Shown here piece after piece: positions 34,903-46,000 of a stretch of 64,000 bases of DNA; position 1 is the stretch's first letter; each line of letters begins with the position of its first letter. The translations under genes were made by a program, and so were the position numbers. Under the pieces are notes generated by a model. It searched no databases and had not been told where the DNA came from. It worked only from the letters and a program-made list of their open reading frames with translations. The stretch spans positions 3,410,001-3,474,000 of the forward strand of contig OZ242179.1 of assembly GCA_965205735.1 (NCBI GenBank), in the 5' to 3' direction. The DNA comes from VXNE01 sp965205735 (GTDB taxonomy: Bacteria; Pseudomonadota; Gammaproteobacteria; Pseudomonadales; Azotimanducaceae).

Positions 34903-34945
34903 CCCGTCCGCCCCGACAGTCGGAATCCGGTTGGCGGGCAGACCA

Positions 34946-34974
34946 TTCGTGGATCTGCCGAAGAAGCGTTCGGC
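34946..34974. repeat. 29-base direct repeat, right copy
   Basis: Identical to 33117-33145. It continues GCG GGC TAG, so in the crotonase frame it again encodes FVDLPKKRSAG and stop, using different codons for the last two residues and a different stop. Confidence 0.9.
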
Positions 34975-34977
34975 GGG

Positions 34978-35407
34978 CTAGAGCGTCGTGGCGCCGTCCG
35001 CATAGGCGGACCTGGATTTTTTCGCCCACATCGGATGGACCGCCGAACTCGCTCCCCAGTAGGCGAACACCATGGCGTTGCGGTCGCGGTATTCGATCGG
35101 ATCGATGCTTCAATGCACCGTCAGCGCGGTATGCATGACCGCGTCGCCCGGCTCGACTTCGACGGGCACGGCGTTGGCGTTCTGCTGGTCGTAGTCGGGC
35201 GGGGGATAGGCGGATCGGCTGGCCGAATGGCTTGTCCCGCTTGTGCGAGCCTTTTTCGTAGTGCAGGCAGCCGTTGTGGAGATCGATGTGATTGAGCGCC
35301 ATCCACAGAGAGATGCCGGAAGGCGGCGACCGATAGCCGCGCAGGACCACGAACCCGTCGCGATCGAAGTCCTGCTTCAGTTGCTCGAAGTTCAGTTCTG
35401 TCATCAT
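34978..35407 (-). pseudogene. Phytanoyl-CoA dioxygenase pseudogene (deletion, frameshift, nonsense)
   Basis: The N-terminus is intact (MTELNFEQLKQDFDRDGFVV then LRGY) but jumps directly to the middle of the family (SLWMALNHIDLHNGCLHYEK then GSHKRDKPFGQPIR), losing the region that holds the HxD motif. The remainder continues in another frame: AYPPPDYDQQNANAVPVEVE, PGDAVMHTALTVH, a TGA where relatives have Trp, then RNAMVFAYWGASSAVHPMWA to a TAG at 34978-34980. Three independent lesions show decay. Its 3' end abuts the right copy of the crotonase-end repeat. Confidence 0.82.
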
Positions 35408-35513
35408 CTGCTCAAGTCTTGCCGCAAGCGCGACAGCCATCGATCATAGCGTTCGGTGGGCGGCGCGCGAAGCGTCCCAGCGCAGAGTTCACCCAAATGC
35501 CGGGTCGAACGAC

Positions 35514-35939
35514 TCAAGGATCAATTTCGGGCCGTCGCCGCGTACGCTTGATGGTGCTGCGGCGCCGCTTCGACTCGTGGCGGCGCTCGCGCGCCGCTCG
35601 ACCTGGTTTCGTCGGTATGCGTCTCGCCGGGGCGTGGGTCGCCGACGTGACGAGCGACCGCAACCGCGCGAACGCCTCGTCGCGGTTGCGCGCCTGGCTG
35701 CGATGATTCTGCGCGAAGATCACGATTTCTCCGGCCGCATTCAGACGCCTTCCCGCGGCGCGCTGCAGCCGGGCGCGCAACCCGTGCGGTAGATTCGCGC
35801 GCGCGAGGTCCAGGCGCAACTCGACGGCGGTCGCAACCTTGTTGACGTGCTGTCCGCCGGGCCCCGAGGCGCGCACGAACTTGATCGACAGCGCGTCTTC
35901 CGGGACCCGGGCCCCTCGTGCTATCTCAATCATTGCCAT
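35514..35939 (-). CDS. arfB: Peptidyl-tRNA hydrolase ArfB (alternative ribosome rescue factor)
   Basis: The 141-residue release-factor-like protein hydrolyses peptidyl-tRNA on stalled ribosomes. It has the GGQ motif in SGPGGQHVNKVATAVELRLD and the long basic C-terminal tail (RRIPTKPGRAARERRHESKR) that senses an empty mRNA channel. Start is ATG 35939 (MAMIEIARGARVPED); ATG 35933 is an alternative. It is divergent from a phyH gene, and the two start regions are about 70 bases apart. Confidence 0.92.
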   Translation of the reverse strand: MAMIEIARGARVPEDALSIKFVRASGPGGQHVNKVATAVELRLDLARANLPHGLRARLQRAAGRRLNAAGEIVIFAQNHRSQARNRDEAFARLRSLVTSATHAPARRIPTKPGRAARERRHESKRRRSTIKRTRRRPEIDP

Positions 35940-36010
35940 CGATGCACAATAGTCCGCAGCGCCGCATGGACACAAGAACCGTCGGGACGCGGCGGCGGGA
36001 GGAAGACCCA

Positions 36011-36778
36011 ATGCTTTCGCAAACTGACATCGAACGCTATCGCGCGGACGGCTATGTCGTTCCGGACTACCGGGTGCCGGAGGAAATGCTCGGCGAAATC
36101 CGCGCGGGCCATGAGCGGTTGATCGCGAAGCATCCCGAATTCGAGGACTACTGCCCGGCGTTGCTCGCCTTTGACACCTGGTTCTTGAACATCGCGCGTA
36201 TTCCAGAGATCGTCGATATGGTCGCGCAACTCATCGGTCCCGATATTGCGCTGTGGAATTCGAGCTTTTTCGCCAAGCCCGCTGGAACGGGCAGCAGAAC
36301 GCCCTGGCACCAGGACGGTGAATACTGGCCCATTCGCCCGCTCGCGACATGCTCCGTGTGGATCGCCGTAGACCCGTCGACGCGGGAGAACGGCTGCCTG
36401 CGCGTCATTCCCGGTTCGCACAAACAGCGGCGGTTGATGGCGCACCAGTTGAACGATGTCGACGGCTTGAGTCTCCCGCTGGAACTCAAGATTTCCGAGT
36501 ACGACGAAGGCGCGGCGCGGGACATCGTGCTGGAACGGGGACAGGTATCCCTGCACGACATTTTCCTGGCTCACGGCTCCGAGCCCAATCGATCGGATCG
36601 GCCGCGGCGCGGCATGACGTTGAGGTACATGCCGACAACCTCGGTCTTTGATCGGGATCTCGCGGCGCGACAGAGAGGTCAGCGGCACGGTCGCCTCGAT
36701 ATGGCCGAACGCACACTGTTTCTCATGCAAGGCGAAGATCTCTCCGGCGGTCGCAACGATTACCGCGTGCGTCATTGA
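36011..36778 (+). CDS. Phytanoyl-CoA dioxygenase (PhyH) family protein
   Basis: The 255-residue Fe(II)/2-oxoglutarate oxygenase starts at ATG 36011, preceded by GGGAGGAAG. The HxD metal motif is in RTPWHQDGEYWPIRPLATCS, followed by VWIAVDPSTRENGCLRVIPG, the conserved GS-H loop (GSHKQRR), and the distal His/Arg in HDIFLAHGSEPNRSDRPRRG. It is the second intact PhyH of the window. The neighbours (SDR of the multifunctional beta-oxidation type, crotonase, acyl-CoA dehydrogenases) suggest branched or isoprenoid acyl-CoA metabolism, but the substrate is not evident. Confidence 0.88.
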   Translation: MLSQTDIERYRADGYVVPDYRVPEEMLGEIRAGHERLIAKHPEFEDYCPALLAFDTWFLNIARIPEIVDMVAQLIGPDIALWNSSFFAKPAGTGSRTPWHQDGEYWPIRPLATCSVWIAVDPSTRENGCLRVIPGSHKQRRLMAHQLNDVDGLSLPLELKISEYDEGAARDIVLERGQVSLHDIFLAHGSEPNRSDRPRRGMTLRYMPTTSVFDRDLAARQRGQRHGRLDMAERTLFLMQGEDLSGGRNDYRVRH

Positions 36779-36928
36779 CCTGCCGATGTCGACGCAATTG
36801 AGCCGAGCCGCTGGCCTTGCCTGCCGGGGCGGATTCGGTGGTATAACGGAGCCGAGTTCCGCATAGGGGAAACAGGCTGCTGTTGTTGCAGCCGGAATCG
36901 GGATTAGACAGGTATATCGAGAAAGGAA

Positions 36929-37810
36929 ATGAGTGAATTCGAAGGGAAAGTCGCCGTCGTCACCGGCTCTGGCGGAGGCATCGGACGGTGCCACGCGCTG
37001 GAATTCGCCAAGCGTGGGGCGAAAGTGGTAGTGAACGATCTGGGCGGCCGCGTCGACGGCACGGGAGCGGGCGATGCCGCAGATGCGGTGGTCGCCGAGA
37101 TCGAGGCCGCGGGCGGTCTCGCGGTCGCCAACAAAGGCTCGGTCTCTGATCGCGAAGGTGCGAAGTCCATCGTGCAGACCGCCGTGGACGCGTTCGGCCG
37201 GATCGACATCCTGGTCAACAACGCCGGCATCCTGCGCGACAGGACATTCAAGAACATGACCCTCGACGAGTGGGACCTCGTCATGAACGTCCATTTGAAC
37301 GGCTCCGCCTACGTAACGCACGCGGCGTGGCCGTTGATGTACGCCCAGAACTACGGGCGCATCGTTTTCACCAGTTCCGGTTCCGGCATTTTCGGCAACT
37401 TCGGGCAATCGAACTACGGTGCCGCGAAGATGGGCATGCTCGGACTGATGAACGTCCTGGCGAAGGAGGGGGCCAACCATAACGTGCGCGTGAACACGCT
37501 GGCACCTGGCGCCGCGACCAGGATGACCAACACGGTGCCCGGACGCGACGAGAGTGTCACCGAACCGCCACCGGACCGGCATCCGAAGCTGGTCAGCCCC
37601 GCAGTCTTGTTCATGTGCAGCGAGGATGCGCCGAACGGCGCCGTCATCCATGCGACGGGCGGCACCTACTCCAGGTCGGAGATCGTGGTCAATGAACCGG
37701 TGGAACTCGGTCCAGACGCGACCTTCGAAGACCTGGTGCCGCTGCATGAACGCCTGATGGACATGACCGGAGCCAAGCCCCGCCCGCCCCGCGCGCGCCC
37801 TCGGCGTTGA
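36929..37810 (+). CDS. SDR, D-3-hydroxyacyl-CoA dehydrogenase type (HSD17B4/MFE-2-like)
   Basis: The 293-residue dehydrogenase shows VTGSGGGIGRCHALEFAKRG, the adenosine-side VVVNDLGGRVDGTG, ILVNNAGILRDRTFKNMTLD, the catalytic Ser in FTSSGSGIFGNFGQSN and the YxxxK in YGAAKMG. These features, with LAKEGANHNVRVNTLAPGAA, match the dehydrogenase domain of peroxisomal multifunctional enzyme type 2. It probably oxidises 3-hydroxyacyl-CoAs. A good ribosome binding site (AAAGGAA) precedes ATG 36929. It is convergent with aceE, the stops being nine bases apart. Confidence 0.9.
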   Translation: MSEFEGKVAVVTGSGGGIGRCHALEFAKRGAKVVVNDLGGRVDGTGAGDAADAVVAEIEAAGGLAVANKGSVSDREGAKSIVQTAVDAFGRIDILVNNAGILRDRTFKNMTLDEWDLVMNVHLNGSAYVTHAAWPLMYAQNYGRIVFTSSGSGIFGNFGQSNYGAAKMGMLGLMNVLAKEGANHNVRVNTLAPGAATRMTNTVPGRDESVTEPPPDRHPKLVSPAVLFMCSEDAPNGAVIHATGGTYSRSEIVVNEPVELGPDATFEDLVPLHERLMDMTGAKPRPPRARPRR

Positions 37811-37818
37811 GGGGTGGG

Positions 37819-40467
<2,649 letters not shown>

Positions 40468-40524
40468 GCGGTGAAGAATACCGAATCAGCGTGCCCTGCG
40501 CCTACCGGACCCTCGCTCCGCAGC

Positions 40525-40530
40525 TATAAT
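40525..40530 (+). promoter_or_regulatory. Consensus -10 box directly before the acyl-CoA dehydrogenase start
   Basis: TATAAT (40525-40530) ends six bases before the ATG at 40537, the distance expected between a -10 box and the transcription start. The mRNA may therefore be leaderless. No good -35 match is present. Confidence 0.5.
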
Positions 40531-40536
40531 CCGGCC

Positions 40537-43002
40537 ATGCAATTCGCGTTCTCCGACGAGCAGGAACAACTGCGTTCCACCGTGCGACGGTTCCTGGCCG
40601 ACAAATCGCCGCCGACGGAAGTACGCCGATTGATGGAAACCGAATCGGGCTACGACACGCAAGTCTGGAAACAGATTGCCGGCGATCTCGGCCTGACGGC
40701 GGTCCATATTCCCGAAGCCTACGGCGGCCAGGGTTTCTCCTTTGCGGAACTCGCCATCATCGTCGAGGAGATGGGGAGATCGCTCCTCTGCGCGCCCTTC
40801 TTTTCCTCCACGGTTCTGGGCGCGACCGCGATCCTGGAAACCGGATCGACGGCGCAGAAAGAAGAACTCCTGCCGGCGGTCGCGACGGGCGAATGTCTGG
40901 CGACATTGGCTGTGGCAGAGCCGAGCGGCCGCTGGGACGCCGACGGCATCGCAGCGACGGTCCGTGGCGGCAAGCTGACCGGTAGCAAGAGTTTCGTCAT
41001 CGACGGTCATATTGCGGACTTGCTCGTCGTTGTCGCGCGCGAGGCGCAAGACAAGCTGTCCTTCCATGTGGCGTCGGCGGACAGTCCGGGGATCGTTAGG
41101 CGCTCTTTCGCGACCCTTGATCCGACGCGCAAGCTGGCACGGATAGATTTCGACCACGTCCCGGTCACCCGACTCGATGCCGACATCGACGGCTCGCGGG
41201 CGCTCGAGAGGATCCTCGACCTGGCCGCCGTTGCCCTGGCGAACGAAATGATCGGCGGCGCGCAGCGGCTGCTGGAGTCCGCGGTCGAGTACGCCAAGTT
41301 GCGCACCCAATTCGGTCGGGCTGTGGGTTCGTTTCAGGCGATCAAGCACAAGTGCGCGGATATTTTGCTGGAAGTAGAGCTGGCCAAATCCGCCGCCTAC
41401 TACGCCGCCGCCGCGGCGGCGGAAAACGACCCGGAACTGCCCGTTCTGGCCTGCATCGCCAAGGCCGCCGCAGCGGATGCTTACATGCATGCGGCGCGGG
41501 AATGTATTCAGATCCACGGCGGGATCGGCTTTACCTGGGACAACGACACGCACCTCTGGTTCAAGCGGGCGAAGAGTTCGGAAGTGTTGTTCGGCACCCC
41601 GTCTCTGCACCGGGAACGCATGATGTCGCGGATTCGAGGAGCCCTCAGCCCCGGGAGCGCGAGGGTGTCCCTCGCACGAGAAAGTGCGCGAGGGGGGGGA
41701 AAACAGCCCTCAGCCGGGGAGCGCGAGGGGAACCCCCTCGCAGGAAGGATGAACGGATTTACGCCTGAGACTTCTCACGAGTTGCGCGCGGAAGTCCGCG
41801 CCTGGCTCGAAGCCAACTGGGATGCCGACGCGGGACTGGTGTCCTGGCGCAACAAGCTTGCCGACTCGGGCTGGGGCATGCCCGTGTGGCCGAGCGATTG
41901 GTACGGCAAGGATTTGCCGCAAGCGCTCGCGCCCGTGATCGATGAGGAATTCGCCCGCATCGACGCGGTGGGCGTAGCGAAGACAGGCATTCGGCTGCTT
42001 GCCGGCGCGACCTTGCTCGAACACGGTTCGGACGCGCAGAAGGAGAAATACCTGCGCCGCATACTCACCGGCGAGGATGTCTGGTGTCAGCTCTTCAGCG
42101 AACCTGGCAGCGGTTCGGACCTCGCCGGGGCGACCACGCGCGCCGATCTCGATGGCGAGAAATGGGTCGTCAACGGCCAGAAGGTCTGGACCACCAGCGC
42201 GCACCACGCGGACTTCGGCTTGTTGCTGGCGCGCACGGACTGGGACGTCCCGAAGCACCAGGGGCTGTCGTACTTCGTGCTCGACATGCGTCAGTCCGGT
42301 GTCGAAGTGCGTCCACTCAGGCAGATGAACGGGCATGCTTCGTTCAACCAGGTGTTCTTCACCGACGCGCTCGTGGGGCCGGAGAACCTGGTCTCGAAGG
42401 TGGGCAATGGCTGGCAAGTCGCATTGACGACGCTGATGCACGAGCGCCGAGGTGTGGCCGGATCGCGTGCGCTGCCCCGGTCAAACGTGCCGCCGGGGCG
42501 AATCTACCTGGAGGAGCGCGACGAGATCGCGACCTCGATGGAACCCTACAAGTGGTATCCGCAGCGCGCCGGGCGTGTCGATCTCGTGGAAGCCCGCGCG
42601 AAGAACCTTGGCGACCATGTCGATCCCGCAGTGCGCCAGGAAGTCGCGAAGCTGCTGATCCTGTCGCGAACGGCGGAGTGGACCGCAAGACGCGCCCGGG
42701 CGGCACAGGAACAGGGTCGCCCGCAAGGCCCGGAAGGCTCGTTGGGCAAGCTCGCCGCCAGCAATATCGCCCGCCAGGCGTCCCATGTGCACACGCTCCT
42801 CGCAGGCGCGGAGGCGATGCTCACCGGCGCGGACGGACCGCTCGACGGCGTGATCGCGGAGATCCTGGTATCGGTTCCAGCCACTTCCATCGCTGGCGGC
42901 ACCGACGAGATCCAGCGCAACATCATCGCCGAACGCGTCCTCGGCATGCCCAAGGAACCGCGCATGGACACGGGCCCGTTCCGGGACGTGAAGCGGAACT
43001 GA
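40537..43002 (+). CDS. Fused double acyl-CoA dehydrogenase (two ACAD units joined by translated repeats)
   Basis: One 821-codon frame holds two complete acyl-CoA dehydrogenases. Unit 1 (residues 1-~368) starts MQFAFSDEQEQLRSTVRRFL and ends with IQIHGGIGFTWDNDTHLWFK and RERMMSRIRGA. Unit 2 (from Met 405) starts MNGFTPETSHELRAEVRAWL, has WCQLFSEPGSGSDLAG and ends ATSIAGGTDEIQRNIIAERV. The link (LSPGSARVSLARESARGGGK, QPSAGEREGNPLAGR) is the translation of two palindromic repeat copies, so repeat insertion seems to have removed the stop of unit 1. Unit 2 also has its own ATG at 41749 with AGGA upstream and may be made separately. Paired ACADs such as the FadE28-FadE29 type work as heteromers, which would make a fusion tolerable. 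Confidence 0.85.
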   Translation: MQFAFSDEQEQLRSTVRRFLADKSPPTEVRRLMETESGYDTQVWKQIAGDLGLTAVHIPEAYGGQGFSFAELAIIVEEMGRSLLCAPFFSSTVLGATAILETGSTAQKEELLPAVATGECLATLAVAEPSGRWDADGIAATVRGGKLTGSKSFVIDGHIADLLVVVAREAQDKLSFHVASADSPGIVRRSFATLDPTRKLARIDFDHVPVTRLDADIDGSRALERILDLAAVALANEMIGGAQRLLESAVEYAKLRTQFGRAVGSFQAIKHKCADILLEVELAKSAAYYAAAAAAENDPELPVLACIAKAAAADAYMHAARECIQIHGGIGFTWDNDTHLWFKRAKSSEVLFGTPSLHRERMMSRIRGALSPGSARVSLARESARGGGKQPSAGEREGNPLAGRMNGFTPETSHELRAEVRAWLEANWDADAGLVSWRNKLADSGWGMPVWPSDWYGKDLPQALAPVIDEEFARIDAVGVAKTGIRLLAGATLLEHGSDAQKEKYLRRILTGEDVWCQLFSEPGSGSDLAGATTRADLDGEKWVVNGQKVWTTSAHHADFGLLLARTDWDVPKHQGLSYFVLDMRQSGVEVRPLRQMNGHASFNQVFFTDALVGPENLVSKVGNGWQVALTTLMHERRGVAGSRALPRSNVPPGRIYLEERDEIATSMEPYKWYPQRAGRVDLVEARAKNLGDHVDPAVRQEVAKLLILSRTAEWTARRARAAQEQGRPQGPEGSLGKLAASNIARQASHVHTLLAGAEAMLTGADGPLDGVIAEILVSVPATSIAGGTDEIQRNIIAERVLGMPKEPRMDTGPFRDVKRN
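41637..41681 (+). repeat. CGAGGGG/CCCCTCG palindromic repeat, copy 4 (diverged)
   Basis: GAGCCCTCAGCCCCGGGAGC then GCGAGGGTGTCCCTCGCACG. The arms are shortened to CGAGGG/CCCTCG. It is translated in frame at the end of acyl-CoA dehydrogenase unit 1. Confidence 0.75.
41705..41746 (+). repeat. CGAGGGG/CCCCTCG palindromic repeat, copy 5
   Basis: AGCCCTCAGCCGGGGAGCGC then GAGGGGAACCCCCTCGCAGGA. It is in the same orientation as copy 4 and immediately precedes ATG 41749 of acyl-CoA dehydrogenase unit 2. Confidence 0.85.
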
Positions 43003-43072
43003 CGGCTACGATTCCGATGACCGCACGCCACGTCTTCGGAACTGGCAGGATGAAGGGGAAGCAATATCCCCG

Positions 43073-46000
43073 TCACGGTCTGAACTGCAGCGTCCTCGGC
43101 ACTAGCCTCGCCGGCTGCGACACCAGTTTGTAGGCGGTCTCGATCCACTCGCAGATCATCTTGCGCGTGTCCCTCGGGTCGATCATTTCTTCCATCTGGA
43201 ACCGGGAGAGCGGTCCGACCGGTCCTCGGGCGCTTTCTATGCGCGCCATGAGTTCCGCGCGCAGCGCCTCCGGGTCGTCGGACTCCGCCAGTTGCCGCTT
43301 GTAAGCCGCTTCAATACCGCCCTCGGGAGGAATGCCGCCCACGTCCGCCGCGGGCCAGGCGACGCGGACGGATGGCTGCGACCTGGGCGTCGCGTAGTTG
43401 TTGCCGGCGACACCGAAACTGCGCCGCATGACTACGGTGAAGATGGGCACGCCGACCTGCGAAAAGGCGACCATCCACTCGCCGCCCTTGCGGATGGTGC
43501 CCGCGAGTTCGTGCTCGAGGCCGACGGCGAAGCCGGGATTGTCGACCAGGTTCAGAAGCGGCAGGTGGAACAGGTCGCAGAGGTCGAGGTGTCGCGTCAG
43601 CTTGGTGCAGCCGTCGGCGGTCAGGGCGCCGCCGTTCGGGTGCTGGCTATCCGAGGCGATGACGCCGAGCGGGTGGCCGTTGAAGCGGACGAACCCCGTG
43701 ACCTGGTCCGTGCCCCAGAGCGGACCGATCTCGAAGAAGGAGTCGGCGTCCGCCATCAGTTGGATGGCCTTGCGGATGTCGAATGTCGTGGTGCGCGCTT
43801 TTGGTATGAGCGCGAACAACTCCTCCTCCCGGCGCTCGGGCGGGTCGTCGGGGTTGGGCGAACAAACCGGAGGTGCCTCGTAGACGCTGGAAGGAAGATA
43901 GGAGAGGAACCGACGCGCCATGGCCGCCGCCTCTTTCTCGGTTTCCGCCAGGTTGTCCACCGAGCCGTTGCGGCAATGGATATGCCAGCCGCCGAGTTCC
44001 TCCTTGGAGATGTCGTAACCCATCGCGTGGATGACGACAGGCGGCCCGGCGACGAATAGCTGCGCGATATCGCGGACCATGACCGAGAAGTGTCCGAGTA
44101 CCGCTTTGGCGGCGCCGATGCCGACCACGCTGCCAAGGAGCATGTTGACCACCGGGACAGTGCTCAACTGTTCGGTATACATGGTGCTTCCAAGGTGACC
44201 GGGCAGGTAGGAGCCGCCACCGCCGGCAACGCGGGGCCGCCCCGCCTTGATCGCGCCGGTGCTTTCCTTGGCGGTGCTTTCTCCTTCTTTCTTTTGCGCT
44301 GGCACCATGGCGGCGACGCTGCCGCCTCCGGACGAACCGTCGAGCAGGCGCACGGACGGCACGCGCATCTCCAGGGCGAGCTGGTCGAGATGGCGGCTCT
44401 TGGCGCCGATCGCGCCGTCCGCGTGGCCGCCCCGGGAAGTAAAGTCGTCCGCGCAGACCAACACCGAACGCGTATCGATCTTGCCCCAGCCGCCGACATG
44501 GTTGGCGGGCGTGAAATCGACGACCTGGCCTGCGTCGTCGTATGACGCGAAGCCGGCGATGCTGCCGACTTCGCGGAAGCTGTCGGTATCGAGCAATAGC
44601 GAGATGCGCTCGCGGCAGGTCAGTTTGCCACGACTGCGCTGCCGCACGACGCCCGGGTCGGTCGAACCGGGTGCCAGCCGCTTGTGCGCCAGATCTTGCA
44701 TCGCGCGGATATCGTTGAGCAGCGGTGCCCAGGTGCCGTCTGCGGTATCCGCGCGGAGGTGCTCGACTGTTTCAGTCGATGTCGGAGACACCAACGCGAC
44801 CACTTGTCCGGCGGTAACGCTTGCGCCGGGGGACAGCGATTCCGAAGCGGCGACAATGCCGGCGCAAGGCGCTGCGATGACCGTTTCCATCTTCATCGCA
44901 CTGACTACAAGCAACGTGTCGCCCTGTGCCACGTGGGTACCCGGCGTGGCGCGGCATTCGACCACGGTGCCCGTGATCGGACATTCGACAGCGCGTTGTC
45001 CATCCGCCGCCGCGAGGCCGGGTCTGTTTGCCCCGGTGCCAACGATGGCTGCCATGCCTCCGTGCAGGGCTGCCTGGCGATCAAGCAGGCCGATCGCATC
45101 GCTCGCGGAGGGATCGGGCGGCGCGATGGGCGGCGACTCGGTGAGCAGGCATGTCCTGGCATCGCCGCCCCGAACTTCCGGGTGCGACAGGATACCGCGC
45201 AGTTCCGCCAGGTTCGTGGGCAGTCCGGCGATGTGGAACTCTTCCAGCGCTCGCAGGGTGCGGTCAACGGCGGACTCGAAGGACGCCGTTGAGTTCGATG
45301 CGCCGATGACTTTCGCCAGCAGCGGATCGAATTGCGGCGGCGGGGCGTAACCCGCGTAGCCGCAGGCGTCGACGCGAACGCCGGGTCCGGACGGCTCCTT
45401 GTATGCGGAGATGGCGCCGCCGCCGCGGGCAACCACGCGTGCTTGGACGGCGAAGCCGCGCGGGGCGCCGACCGCTTTCTGATCGCCTATACCCAATTCA
45501 TGCAGTGACGCCCCGGCGGCGATGCGGAACTGGGCTTCGACGAGGTCGATGCCGGTGACCTGCTCGGTGACCGTGTGCTCGACCTGGATGCGCGGATTGC
45601 ATTCGATGAAGTAGTACTCGCCGGTCTCCGGAACGACAAGGAACTCAACCGTGCCCGCGTTCACATAGTGTGCGACCCGCGCCAGTCCGACCGCATCGGC
45701 GAGGAGCTTGTTTCTCGTTTCGTCGGCAAGCGCCGCCGCGGGCGCGACCTCGATGACCTTCTGGTTTCGTCGCTGTACGGAGCAGTCGCGCTCGTGCAGG
45801 TGCACGACCTTGCCGCCGTCATCGGCGAGGACCTGCACCTCGATGTGCCTAGGGCGCTGCAGCAGGCGTTCCATGAAGAGCCGGCCGTCGCCGAAAGCCA
45901 CCTGGGCTTCGCGCTGGCAACTCTCGAAAGCCGCCTCGACATCGTCCGCCGTTTCGACGGCGCGCATGCCACGACCGCCGCCGCCGGCGCAAGCCTTCAA

